Of a stretch of 64,000 bases of DNA, positions 38,529 to 47,456 are shown one piece after another. The number at the start of each line of letters is the position of its first letter. Within the stretch, counting starts at the first letter, position 1. Both the position numbers and the translations under genes were made by a program. Source of the DNA: Cellulomonas soli (GTDB taxonomy: Bacteria; Actinomycetota; Actinomycetes; Actinomycetales; Cellulomonadaceae); contig NZ_JACBZJ010000001.1 in the NCBI RefSeq assembly GCF_013409305.1, positions 3,162,001 through 3,226,000 on the forward strand, read 5' to 3'. The notes below the pieces were generated by a model. It did not search any database. It worked only from the letters and a program-made list of their open reading frames with translations, and had not been told where the DNA came from.

Positions 38529-40301
38529 TCAGTCCCGCACCGCCCACACGGTCGCGTCGACGGGCAGCAGCAGCGAGTCCCCGACGCCGAGCGGCAGGTC
38601 CGTCGAGGCGAGCACGACGCGCAGGTCGCCGGGCAGCTCGACGGCCTGCGCGCCGAGGTTGGCGACCACGAGCAGATCGCCGTTGTGGAACGCGACCACG
38701 TCCTCGCCGTCGACCTCGCGGGCCCAGGTCAGACCGCCGAGGCCGAGGCCACGGGCTCGGCGCTCGGCCAGAGCGGCGCGGTAGAGCTCGTAGGTCGAGC
38801 CGGCGACGCCACGCTGGGCGTCGGCGGCGTAGGACGACCACGCTGCGGGCTGGGGGAGCCAGGTGACGCCGGAGGGCGAGAAGCCGAAGGCAGGTGCGTC
38901 CTGCTCCCACGGCAGCGGCACGCGGCAGCCGTCGCGGCCTCGCTCGGATCCCTGCGTGCGGAAGAACGCCGGGTCCTGGCGCAGGTCGTCGTCCAGCGCG
39001 GTGTGCTCGGGCAGGCCGAGCTCCTCGCCCTGGTAGACGTACGCCGAGCCGGGCAGCGCGAGCATGAGCAGCGCGGCGGCACGGGCCCGCCGCAGGCCGA
39101 GCTCCTCGTCGGGCTGCTCGTCGCCGTGCCCGATGCCGTTGGGCCGCGACCCGGGGTCGGCAAGCCCGAACCGGGAGGCGTGCCGGACCACGTCGTGGTT
39201 CGACAGCACCCACGTGGTGGGGGCGCCGACCGGGTCGTTGACGGCGTAGGACGCGGTGATGACGTCGCGCAGGGGTGCGGCGTGCCAGCCGGCGGCGAGG
39301 AAGGCGAAGTTGAACGCCTGCTGCATCTCGTCGGGTCGCACGTACAGCGCGAGCCGGGACAGGGGCTCGACCCACGCCTCCGCGACGAGCGCCCGGTCAC
39401 CTGCGTAGCCGGCGAGCACCCGGTTCCAGGCCCGGTAGATCTCGTGCACGCCGTCCTGGTCGAACATCGGGCCGGCGTTGCCCGACCCGGTCACCTCGTC
39501 GGCGCGGTCGACGTCCGCCTCCTGCGCGCCGCCGGTGGCCGCCTGGTCGCTGCCCTCGATCATCGAGACGTGCCCGTCCCAGTCGGGAAGCCCGGGCTCC
39601 TTGACCATGCCGTGCGCGACGTCGATGCGGAACCCGTCGACGCCCCGGTCGAGCCAGAACCGCAGGACGTCCTCGAACTCGGCCCGCACCTCGACGTGCT
39701 CCCAGTTCAGGTCGGGCTGCCGGGAGTCGAACAGGTGCAGGTACCACTGCCCGGGGGTGCCGTCGGCGTCCGTGGTGCGCGTCCAGGCCGGCCCGCCGAA
39801 GATCGACTGCCAGTTGTTCGGCGGTTCGGCGCCGTCGGTGCCGCGGCCGTCGCGGAAGAGGTACCGCTCCCGCTCGGGCGAGCCGGGACCGGCGGCGAGT
39901 GCCGCCTGGAACCACACGTGCTCGTCGGAGGTGTGGTTCGGCACGAGGTCGACGACCACGCGCAGACCGAGCGCGTGCGCGCGGGCCAGGAGCGCGTCGA
40001 AGTCCTCGAGCGTGCCGAACAGGGGGTCGACGTCGCGGTAGTCGGCCACGTCGTAGCCGGCGTCGGCCTGCGGGGAGCGGTAGAACGGCGAGAGCCAGAC
40101 GGCGTCGACGCCCAGGTCGGCCAGGTGGTCCAGCCGTGCGGTGATGCCGGGCAGGTCGCCGATGCCGTCGCCGGACGCGTCGGCGAAGGAGCGCGGGTAC
40201 ACCTGGTAGATGACCGCCTGACGCCACCACTGCGTGCCCGGGGCGCCAGGGGCGTGGGCGAGGGCGGTGTCGTCGCTGGTCAGGGGGTTCAGGGTCGTCA
40301 C
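38529..40301 (-). CDS. GH13 alpha-glucosidase (oligosaccharide-hydrolysing)
   Basis: 590 residues, GTG start. It starts WWRQAVIYQVYPRSFADASGDGIGDLPGI, diagnostic of the oligo-1,6-glucosidase/alpha-glucosidase branch. The catalytic triad is nucleophile Asp227 (GFRIDVAHG), acid/base Glu308 (LVAEAW) and Asp370 (LSNHD). A C-terminal beta domain follows. No signal peptide is present, so it cleaves imported malto- or isomalto-oligosaccharides to glucose. It lies downstream of the LacI gene on the same strand and divergent from the MalEFG importer, forming one utilisation locus. Confidence 0.94.
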   Translation of the reverse strand: MTTLNPLTSDDTALAHAPGAPGTQWWRQAVIYQVYPRSFADASGDGIGDLPGITARLDHLADLGVDAVWLSPFYRSPQADAGYDVADYRDVDPLFGTLEDFDALLARAHALGLRVVVDLVPNHTSDEHVWFQAALAAGPGSPERERYLFRDGRGTDGAEPPNNWQSIFGGPAWTRTTDADGTPGQWYLHLFDSRQPDLNWEHVEVRAEFEDVLRFWLDRGVDGFRIDVAHGMVKEPGLPDWDGHVSMIEGSDQAATGGAQEADVDRADEVTGSGNAGPMFDQDGVHEIYRAWNRVLAGYAGDRALVAEAWVEPLSRLALYVRPDEMQQAFNFAFLAAGWHAAPLRDVITASYAVNDPVGAPTTWVLSNHDVVRHASRFGLADPGSRPNGIGHGDEQPDEELGLRRARAAALLMLALPGSAYVYQGEELGLPEHTALDDDLRQDPAFFRTQGSERGRDGCRVPLPWEQDAPAFGFSPSGVTWLPQPAAWSSYAADAQRGVAGSTYELYRAALAERRARGLGLGGLTWAREVDGEDVVAFHNGDLLVVANLGAQAVELPGDLRVVLASTDLPLGVGDSLLLPVDATVWAVRD

Positions 40302-40336
40302 AGGGGCGGGCCTCGATTCAGGGTGCAGCGGGGCTA

Positions 40337-40397
40337 CGGGTCGGGCGTCGTCGCGGGCGGGGTCCGGGTGGTCGTCGCGTGCGCGGCGCCCGACCCG
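40337..40397. other. 11-bp inverted repeat between lacI-type and GH13 genes
   Basis: CGGGTCGGGCG (40337-40347) and CGCCCGACCCG (40387-40397), 39 bases apart, in the 104-base gap. It could reduce read-through from the regulator into the glucosidase; the gap otherwise holds no clear promoter. Confidence 0.45.
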
Positions 40398-40405
40398 GTC
40401 ACGTC

Positions 40406-41488
40406 TCAGGAGACGGCGCGCGTGGTCGGGGACGTGGTCCCCGGGCTCGGTGCGGAGGCGGTCGGTGCCGCCCCGGTCGATCCACGGACGATGAGCTCGG
40501 GGTGGAACACGAGCTCGGTCCGGGAGGCGGGGGTTCCGCTGATCTCGGCGACGAGGGCCGAGACGGCGGCGTGACCCATCGCGAGGACGGGCTGGCGCAC
40601 GGTCGTCAGCGGCGGGTCGGTGAACGCGATGAGCGGGGAGTCGTCGAAGCCGACGACGGACAGGTCGCCCGGGACGGACAGGCCGCGCGAGCGTGCCGCA
40701 CGGATCGCACCGAGCGCCATGAGGTCCGAGCCGCAGATGATCGCGGTGTGGCCGGTGTCGATGAGCTCCAGGGCTGCGGCCTGGCCGCCCTCGACGGTGA
40801 AGAGCGTGGAGACGACGTGCCCGCTCGGGTCGTCGATGCCCAGCTCGCTGCGCAGCAGCCGTGCGAAGGCCTCCTGCTTGCGGCGGGCCGGGGTGAACCG
40901 GTCGGGGCCGATGGCCAGGCCGATCGAGCGGTGGCCGAGGGAGAGCAGGTGGCGGAACGACTGCTCGAGGGCGGCGGAGTCGTCGGTCGAGACGGCGGGG
41001 GCGTCGACGCCCTCGGCGTAGCCGTTGACCAGGACGATCGGCAGGCCGCGGCTGCGCAGCCGGTGGTAGCGCTCCTTGCTGGCCGAGGAGTCGGCGTGCA
41101 GCCCGGAGACGAAGACGATGCCGTCGACGGCGTGCTCGAGGAGCATCTCGACGTACTGGTCCTCGGTGGTGCCGCCGGGCGACTGCGTGCACAGCAGGGG
41201 CGTGTACCCGCGTTCGGTGAGCATCGTCTCGATGACCTGGGCGAACGCCGGGAAGACGGGGTTGGACAGCTCGGGGACGACGAGCCCGACCAGTCCCGCC
41301 GAGCGGGTGCGCAGCTTCTCGGGTCGTTCGTAGCCGAGCACGTCGAGCGCGGCCAGGACGGCCTGCCGGGCTTGGGTCGACACGCCGTGCTTGCCGTTGA
41401 GGACCCGTGACACCGTCGCCGTGCTGACGCCTGCCTGCTCGGCCAGATCGGTCAGTCGGGTGCGCACGGGTGGCAGCGTAGGGGACAC
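40406..41488 (-). CDS. LacI-family transcriptional regulator of maltodextrin genes
   Basis: 360 residues. The LacI helix-turn-helix (about 8-30) reads RLTDLAEQAGVSTATVSRVLNGKHGVS, then the hinge and a periplasmic-binding-like effector domain (about 65-340) with VGLVVPELSNPVFPAFAQVIE and the VVGFDDSPLIAFTDPPLTTVRQP ending. GTG 41488 follows GAGGAGG. It is divergent from malE and should repress both directions until maltose or an oligomer binds. The recognition helix (TATVSRVLN) is standard. The effector is inferred from neighbours. Confidence 0.93.
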   Translation of the reverse strand: MSPTLPPVRTRLTDLAEQAGVSTATVSRVLNGKHGVSTQARQAVLAALDVLGYERPEKLRTRSAGLVGLVVPELSNPVFPAFAQVIETMLTERGYTPLLCTQSPGGTTEDQYVEMLLEHAVDGIVFVSGLHADSSASKERYHRLRSRGLPIVLVNGYAEGVDAPAVSTDDSAALEQSFRHLLSLGHRSIGLAIGPDRFTPARRKQEAFARLLRSELGIDDPSGHVVSTLFTVEGGQAAALELIDTGHTAIICGSDLMALGAIRAARSRGLSVPGDLSVVGFDDSPLIAFTDPPLTTVRQPVLAMGHAAVSALVAEISGTPASRTELVFHPELIVRGSTGAAPTASAPSPGTTSPTTRAVS

Positions 41489-41566
41489 CGGACCTCCTCG
41501 TCCTTGTTGTTCGGAGCGTCCGGCGGGGGGTGTCGGAACTTCATCCGGTTCGTCGTGCGGAGCTGC

Positions 41567-41641
41567 AGCGTACGACCGTTGCAACCGTTGCCTGAAAGTT
41601 ACCGTAACGAGTTGCAAGCGGTGCCGCAACGAGGTTAGCGT
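41567..41641. promoter_or_regulatory. Divergent lacI/malE promoter region with TTGCAA operators
   Basis: GTTGCAAC palindrome at 41578-41585, TTGCAA at 41612-41617, and half sites TTGC (41588) and GCAACG (41626-41631). Rightward promoter: TTGCAA as -35 (41612-41617), 18-base spacer, TAGCGT (41636-41641). Leftward -10 candidate: TACGCT (41572-41567). GTTACCGTAAC (41598-41608) is another palindrome. A LacI dimer here would cover both promoters. Confidence 0.55.
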
Positions 41642-41716
41642 CGCTGCCATCAGGCCAACGTCGGTGGGAAGACCGCCGATGCGCGGCATGCCACACCGAC
41701 CTTCTGGGAGAACACG

Positions 41717-42946
41717 ATGCGACGGAGCATCCCCCTTGTCGCTGCGACGCTCGGCCTCGCGCTGACGCTCGCCGCCTGCTCGGGCTCGGGCGACGAGCCC
41801 GCGGCCGACTCCACCACCACGGCCGCGGCCGCCGACGGCGGCAGCCTCACCATCTGGGTCGACGAGACCCGTCAGGACGCCGTCGCCGCCGCCGCTGCGA
41901 CGTTCGAGAAGGAGACCGGCGCGACCGTCGAGCTCGTCCTGAAGAACTTCGGCGACATCCGCGCCGACTTCCTCGCCCAGGTGCCCACGGGCGAGGGCCC
42001 CGACATCACCGTCGGCGCGCACGACTGGCTCGGCGAGCTGACCACGAACGGCGTCGTCGCCCCGATCGAGCTCGGCGACAAGGCCTCGGAGTTCGAGCCC
42101 GTCTCCATCGAGGCGTTCACCCAGGACGGCCAGGTCTACGGCCTGCCCTACGCCGTGGAGAACATCGCCCTCATCCGCAACACCGCGCTCGCCGCGACCG
42201 CGCCCGCCACCTGGGACGAGGCCGTCGCCGCCGGTCAGGCCGCCGGCTCGAAGTACCCGATCCTCATCCAGACCGGTGTCGAGGGTGACCCCTACACCTA
42301 CTACCCGCTGCAGACCTCGTTCGGCGCCCCCGTGTTCACCCAGAACGACGACGGCACCTACAACCCCGAGCTCGCGCTCGGCGGCGAGAACGGCAACGCG
42401 TTCGCCACGTGGCTGCAGGCCCAGGGCGCGGCCGGCGTGCTCAGCACCGACATCACCTACGACATCGCGGTCGACGCGTTCGCCAAGGGTGAGTCGCCGT
42501 TCATCATCGGCGGCCCCTGGATGATCGACTCGTTCGAGGGCCTCGACCTGGCCATCGACCCGATCCCGGCCGCCGGCTCGCAGCCCGCCCAGCCGTTCGT
42601 GGGCGTCTCCGGCTTCTACGTGAGCGCGCAGAGCAAGAACGCGCTGCTCGCCAACGACTTCCTCGTCAACTACATGGCCACCGAGGACGCCCAGCTGGCG
42701 CTCTACGAGGCCGGCAACCGCCCGCCGGCGCTCATCGCGGCCGCGGACTCGGCAGCCGCCGACCCGATCACCGACGGCTTCCGCAAGGTCGGCGCAGCTG
42801 CCGTGCCGATGCCCTCGATCCCCGAGATGGGTTCCGTGTGGGCCTTCTGGGGCGTCACCGAGGCCAACATCATCTCCGGCGCGGCCGAGCCCGTCGCCGC
42901 CTGGGAGAAGATGGTGACCGACATCGAGGGCGCGCTCGGCTCCTGA
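41717..42946 (+). CDS. malE: Maltose/maltodextrin-binding lipoprotein (MalE-like)
   Basis: 409 residues. The signal peptide ends in lipobox LTLAAC with Cys21. A Ser/Thr/Ala linker then leads to a cluster-D solute-binding fold: LTIWVDETRQDAVAAAAATFEKETGATVE and the binding-cleft region GPWMIDSFEGLDLAIDPIPA. GGGAGA lies upstream of the ATG. It catches malto-oligosaccharides for the MalFG pair encoded next. No MalK-type ATPase gene is in this window, so a shared MsiK-type ATPase elsewhere is likely, as known for actinobacterial sugar importers. Confidence 0.94.
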   Translation: MRRSIPLVAATLGLALTLAACSGSGDEPAADSTTTAAAADGGSLTIWVDETRQDAVAAAAATFEKETGATVELVLKNFGDIRADFLAQVPTGEGPDITVGAHDWLGELTTNGVVAPIELGDKASEFEPVSIEAFTQDGQVYGLPYAVENIALIRNTALAATAPATWDEAVAAGQAAGSKYPILIQTGVEGDPYTYYPLQTSFGAPVFTQNDDGTYNPELALGGENGNAFATWLQAQGAAGVLSTDITYDIAVDAFAKGESPFIIGGPWMIDSFEGLDLAIDPIPAAGSQPAQPFVGVSGFYVSAQSKNALLANDFLVNYMATEDAQLALYEAGNRPPALIAAADSAAADPITDGFRKVGAAAVPMPSIPEMGSVWAFWGVTEANIISGAAEPVAAWEKMVTDIEGALGS

Positions 42947-42965
42947 GCCGACGCACCGTCCGCCG

Positions 42966-43005
42966 GTCCGGCGACGCGCGGGGGACACCCTGCGCGTCGC
43001 CGGAC
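42966..43005 (+). other. 14-bp hairpin between malE and malF
   Basis: GTCCGGCGACGCGC (42966-42979) pairs perfectly with GCGCGTCGCCGGAC (42992-43005), 19 bases after the malE stop. An mRNA-stabilising or partial terminator hairpin here would favour binding protein over permease. Confidence 0.7.
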
Positions 43006-43042
43006 GGCGTGCCCCTCTTCTCCATCCGCACGGAGGCCGCAG

Positions 43043-44686
43043 ATGTCCACCCCGCAGTCCACGCTCGACGGCCCGGTCAGCACCGGGGCACCCGGCGACG
43101 GCGAACCCCCCGCAGGTCGCGCCCGACGCGGCGGTGACGGCTCGCACGCCCGCAACTACTCGCGCGGCTTCTTCGTCAAGCTCGCGATCATCGCCCTTGT
43201 CGACGCGCTCGGCGTGCTGGGCGTCATGGCCGCCTGGGGCCAGAGCTCCTACGGCATCCTCGCCTCGATGGTGGCGCTGCTGGTGGCCGCCAACTGGGTG
43301 TACTTCTCCAAGCGCGCCCTGCCGATGAAGTACATCCTCCCGGGCCTGGCCTTCCTGCTCGTCTACCAGGTGTACGTGGTCGTCTACACCGGCTTCGTGG
43401 CGTTCACCAACTACGGCGACGGCCACAACTCGACCAAGGAGCAGGCCATCGAGGCTCTGCTCATCCAGAACGAACGGCGCGTCGAGGGCTCGCAGGCGTA
43501 CCCGCTGACCGTCGTCGAGGTCGACGGCGAGCTCGGCTTCGCGATCGTCACCACCGACGGCGACGTCCAGGTCGGCACCGCGGACTCGCCGCTGACCACG
43601 CAGGACGACGCCACCGTGACCGACGGCCGGGTCTCCGAGGTACCCGGCGCGAGCGTGCTCGACCGCAACGCCGTGCTGGCCCAGCAGGACGCGGTCACGA
43701 CGCTGCGGGTGCCGTTCTCCGACGACCCCGAGGACGGATCGATCCGCACGCAGGACGCGCGCACCGGCTACGTCTACACCTCCACGCTCGAGTACGACGC
43801 GCAGGCCGACACGATGACGGACACCACGACCGGCACCGTCTACACCCCCAACGACCACGGCCAGTTCGAGGCCGAGGACGGTTCCACGCTCGCCGTCGGG
43901 TGGCGCGTCGTGGTCGGGTTCGAGAACTTCACCACCGCGTTCGGCGACAGCCGGTACGCCGGGCCGTTCGTCAAGATCCTGATCTGGACGTTCGCGTTCG
44001 CGGTGATCTCCGTGGCCAGCACGTTCCTGCTCGGGCTGTTCCTGGCGATGGTCTTCAACGACACGCGCCTGCGCGGTCGCAAGATCTACCGGACCTTGCT
44101 GATCCTGCCGTACGCGATCCCCGGGTTCCTCGCGGCTCTCGTGTGGGCCGGCCTGCTCAACCGCAGCTACGGGTTCATCAACCAGGTGTTCTTCAACGGT
44201 GCGGCGATCCCGTGGCTCACCGACCCGTGGCTGGCGAAGGTGTCGGTCATCGGGGTCAACCTCTGGCTCGGCTTCCCCTACATGTTCCTCATCTGCACGG
44301 GCGCGCTGCAGTCCCTGCCCACGGACGTGCTCGAGGCCGCCAAGATCGACGGCGCCGGGAAGCTGCGCACGTGGCGCTCGGTGATCCTGCCGCTGCTCCT
44401 GGTCTCGACCGCGCCGCTGCTGATCTCCTCGTTCGCGTTCAACTTCAACAACTTCACGCTCATCTACATGCTCACCAAGGGCGGTCCGCGGTTCGCCGAC
44501 GCGTCGGTGCCGCTGGGGCACACCGACATCCTGATCTCGATGGTCTACTCCGTCTCCGGCATCGACGGGACAGCGCCGAAGAACTACGGGCTGGCCAGCG
44601 CCCTGTCGATCGTCATCTTCGTCATCGTCGCCACCATCTCGGCCCTGGCCTTCCGCCGGACCCGCTCGCTCGAGGAGATCAGCTGA
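43043..44686 (+). CDS. malF: Maltodextrin ABC permease, MalF-like with large extracytoplasmic domain
   Basis: 547 residues. Helices near 50-90 and 95-125 are followed by an extracytoplasmic insert of roughly 160 residues (125-290; beta-rich, with VDGELGFAIVTTDGDVQVG), comparable to the P2 loop of E. coli MalF. Then come the core permease helices and the EAA loop EAAKIDGAGKLRTWRSVILP (about 432-452). Most actinobacterial MalF homologues are shorter and lack this insert. It pairs with MalG (one base between stop and ATG). The insert would contact the binding protein. Confidence 0.93.
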   Translation: MSTPQSTLDGPVSTGAPGDGEPPAGRARRGGDGSHARNYSRGFFVKLAIIALVDALGVLGVMAAWGQSSYGILASMVALLVAANWVYFSKRALPMKYILPGLAFLLVYQVYVVVYTGFVAFTNYGDGHNSTKEQAIEALLIQNERRVEGSQAYPLTVVEVDGELGFAIVTTDGDVQVGTADSPLTTQDDATVTDGRVSEVPGASVLDRNAVLAQQDAVTTLRVPFSDDPEDGSIRTQDARTGYVYTSTLEYDAQADTMTDTTTGTVYTPNDHGQFEAEDGSTLAVGWRVVVGFENFTTAFGDSRYAGPFVKILIWTFAFAVISVASTFLLGLFLAMVFNDTRLRGRKIYRTLLILPYAIPGFLAALVWAGLLNRSYGFINQVFFNGAAIPWLTDPWLAKVSVIGVNLWLGFPYMFLICTGALQSLPTDVLEAAKIDGAGKLRTWRSVILPLLLVSTAPLLISSFAFNFNNFTLIYMLTKGGPRFADASVPLGHTDILISMVYSVSGIDGTAPKNYGLASALSIVIFVIVATISALAFRRTRSLEEIS

Positions 44687-44687
44687 C

Positions 44688-45599
44688 ATGGCCGCCGACA
44701 CCGTCTCCGCCAGCGCCCGCCCGGTGCGGATGCAGGCCCCGCAGCAGCGGATGAAGCCCGGCAAGTGGTTCCGCGAGCTCGGCTGGCGCCACCTCGTGGG
44801 CATCATCGGCGTCGCGTACGCCGCGTTCCCGCTGGTCTACATCGTGTCCGCGTCGCTGTCCGACAAGGGCACGCTCACCGGCTCGAACGAGCTGTTCGCC
44901 CAGGTGAGCACCGCCAACTACGAGCACCTGAGCACGACGGCGTTCTGGACGTGGACCGTCAACACGCTCGTCATCGCCGTGGTCACGGGGATCGGGACCG
45001 TGCTCATGGGGGCCGCGGCCGCCTACGCGTTCTCGCGGTTCCGGTTCAGCGGCCGACGCACCGGGCTGACGTCGCTGCTGGTCATCCAGATGTTCCCGCA
45101 GATGCTCGCGTTCGTCGCGATCTTCCTGCTGCTCATCGGGCTGGGGAACGTCGTGCCCGTGCTCGGGCTCAACAGCAAGCTGGCCCTGATCTGCGTCTAC
45201 CTGGGCGGCGCCCTCGGCGTGAACACGTTCCTCATGTACGGGTTCTTCAACACAGTGCCGCGCGAGCTCGACGAGGCCGCCAAGATCGACGGCGCCACGC
45301 ACGGGCAGATCTACTGGACGATCATCCTGCGGCTCGTCTCGCCGATCCTCGCCGTCGTCGCCCTGCTGTCGTTCATCAGCACGTTCGGCGAGTTCATCAT
45401 CGCCCGCTCGGTGCTGCAGTCCGAGAGCAACTGGACGCTCGCCGTCGGCCTGTACGGCTGGGTCGCCGACCGGCTCGACGCCAACTGGGGCCTGTTCGCC
45501 GCCGGTGCGGTGATCTCCGCGATCCCGGTGCTGGTCCTGTTCCTGTTCCTGCAGAAGTACATCGTCGGTGGGCTGACCGCCGGCTCCGTGAAGGGCTGA
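44688..45599 (+). CDS. malG: Maltodextrin ABC permease, MalG-like
   Basis: 303 residues with six hydrophobic helices. The EAA loop PRELDEAAKIDGATHGQIYW lies near 190-210 and the C terminus ends KYIVGGLTAGSVKG, exactly the conserved MalG ending. The N-terminal cytoplasmic lead holds the WFRELGWRHLVGIIGVAYAAFPLVYIVSASL segment. It forms the pore with MalF. The next gene, a GH13 enzyme, starts three bases after its stop, so the unit continues. Confidence 0.95.
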   Translation: MAADTVSASARPVRMQAPQQRMKPGKWFRELGWRHLVGIIGVAYAAFPLVYIVSASLSDKGTLTGSNELFAQVSTANYEHLSTTAFWTWTVNTLVIAVVTGIGTVLMGAAAAYAFSRFRFSGRRTGLTSLLVIQMFPQMLAFVAIFLLLIGLGNVVPVLGLNSKLALICVYLGGALGVNTFLMYGFFNTVPRELDEAAKIDGATHGQIYWTIILRLVSPILAVVALLSFISTFGEFIIARSVLQSESNWTLAVGLYGWVADRLDANWGLFAAGAVISAIPVLVLFLFLQKYIVGGLTAGSVKG

Positions 45600-45602
45600 G
45601 GC

Positions 45603-47456
45603 GTGGCGCACCACCTGCTCGACCAGCCGCACCACGACGGGTCCGAGCAGTACGTCCCCGCGGGCGTGCCCCGGCTCGGCGACGTCGTGCCGGTGCGGTT
45701 CCGCGTCCCGGCGAGCGGCACCGAGAGCGCCCTGTGGGTCCGCACCGTGCGTGACGGCGAACCCCGCATGGAGCCGGCACGCCTGGACCGGTCCGACGAG
45801 CACGAGCGCTGGTACGTGGCCGAGGTGCCCGTGCACAACCCGGTCACCGGGTACCGGGCGCTGCTCGTGGAACCGGGCGGGTACCGCTGGCTCAACGGGC
45901 GCGGCATGCACGCACGCGACGTGCCCGACGCCGCCGACTTCCGGCTCACCGTGCACGACCCGGCACCCGCCTGGCTCGACGACGCCGTGGTCTACCAGGT
46001 GTTCCCGGACCGGTTCGCCCGTTCCAGCGGTCACGAGGGGCCACCGGCCGGTCCGCTGCCCGACTGGGCGCTGCCGGCGTCGTGGTCGGACGAGCCGATC
46101 GGGGAGGGGCCCGGTACGCCGAGGCAGCTCTACGGCGGCGACCTGCCCGGCATCGAGTCGCGGCTGGCGCACCTGCAGCGGCTCGGGGTGGACACGCTCT
46201 ACCTGACCCCGGTGTTCCCCTCGCGCTCCAACCACCGCTACGACGCGAGCACGTTCGACCATGTCGACCCGCTGCTCGGCGGCGACGCGGCGTTCGCCTC
46301 GCTCAGCCGCGCGGTGCACGCCCGCGGCATGCGGATCATCGGCGACCTGACCACCAACCACACGGGTGCCGGGCACGAGTGGTTCGCGCGTGCGCTCGCG
46401 GACCGGACCTCGCAGGAGGCCGAGTTCTACTACTGGCAGGACGCGGAGCCGGGGTACGTCGCCTGGCTCGGCCACGCCTCGTTGCCCAAGCTCGACTACC
46501 GCGCGGCCTCGCTGGCCCGCCGGATGATCGAGGGCCTCGACTCGGTCATCGCCCGCGGTCTGCGCGAGCCGTACGCGCTCGACGGCTGGCGCATCGACGT
46601 GGCGAACATGACCGGTCGCTACGCCGCCGACGACGTCACGCACCAGGTCGCCCGCACCATCCGCGCCACCATGCGGGCGATCAACCCGAACTCGGTGCTC
46701 GTCTCGGAGCACTTCCACGACGCCGGCACGGACCTGCAGGCCGGGGGCTGGCACGCCAACATGAACTACTCGGCGTTCACCCGCCCGGTGTGGACCTGGC
46801 TCGTGGACCCGGCGACGACGCTCGACTTCCTCGGGCTGCCCGCCCGGATCCCGCGGCGGGACGCCCGATCCATGGTGGACACCATGCGGGACTTCGACTC
46901 CGCCGTGCCGTGGAACGTCACGACCCACCAGTGGAACATGCTCGGCTCGCACGACACCCCCCGGGTGCGCACGGTCGTCGGGTCGCGCGCGGCCGTCGAG
47001 GTCGCGGCCGGTCTGCTGTTCACCTACCCCGGCACGCCCGCGATGTTCGCCGGCGACGAGGGCGGCCTGACAGGTCGCAACGGGGAGCACGCGCGCGTGC
47101 CCATGCCCTGGTCGCAGATCGACGCCGGAGGCGGTCCCGGATGGGACGCCGCGACGTTCGAGGTGTTCCGCCGGCTCATCGCGCTACGCCGCTCCTCGCG
47201 TGCGCTGCGGCAGGGCGGGCTGCGCTGGGCGCTCGTCGAGGACGACGCCGTGGCCTTCCTGCGCGAGACCGCCGACGAGCGGGTGCTCGTGCTCGCCGCG
47301 CGTTCCCCCTGGTCGGGGGCGCGCCTGCCGCGTCACCTGCTGGGTCGGGGCGCCGAGCCGGAGAACCTCTACGGCGGCGCACCGCTGGACGTCACTGCGC
47401 ATGGCCTGGTGCTGCCCGGTGACGGTCCCGGCGTGCAGGTCTGGCGGTTGCCGTGA
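45603..47456 (+). CDS. GH13 alpha-amylase-family enzyme, neopullulanase/maltogenic-amylase type
   Basis: 617 residues, GTG start. An N-terminal beta domain (about 1-120) precedes AWLDDAVVYQVFPDRFARS, the maltogenic amylase/cyclomaltodextrinase motif. Catalytic residues: Asp332 (GWRIDVANM), Glu369 (LVSEHFHD) and Asp451 (LGSHDTPRV). No signal peptide is visible, so it acts on imported dextrins or cyclodextrins. With the MalEFG importer and the minus-strand glucosidase it completes intracellular breakdown. It ends in a GTGA overlap with an AAC(3)-family gene. Confidence 0.92.
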   Translation: MAHHLLDQPHHDGSEQYVPAGVPRLGDVVPVRFRVPASGTESALWVRTVRDGEPRMEPARLDRSDEHERWYVAEVPVHNPVTGYRALLVEPGGYRWLNGRGMHARDVPDAADFRLTVHDPAPAWLDDAVVYQVFPDRFARSSGHEGPPAGPLPDWALPASWSDEPIGEGPGTPRQLYGGDLPGIESRLAHLQRLGVDTLYLTPVFPSRSNHRYDASTFDHVDPLLGGDAAFASLSRAVHARGMRIIGDLTTNHTGAGHEWFARALADRTSQEAEFYYWQDAEPGYVAWLGHASLPKLDYRAASLARRMIEGLDSVIARGLREPYALDGWRIDVANMTGRYAADDVTHQVARTIRATMRAINPNSVLVSEHFHDAGTDLQAGGWHANMNYSAFTRPVWTWLVDPATTLDFLGLPARIPRRDARSMVDTMRDFDSAVPWNVTTHQWNMLGSHDTPRVRTVVGSRAAVEVAAGLLFTYPGTPAMFAGDEGGLTGRNGEHARVPMPWSQIDAGGGPGWDAATFEVFRRLIALRRSSRALRQGGLRWALVEDDAVAFLRETADERVLVLAARSPWSGARLPRHLLGRGAEPENLYGGAPLDVTAHGLVLPGDGPGVQVWRLP

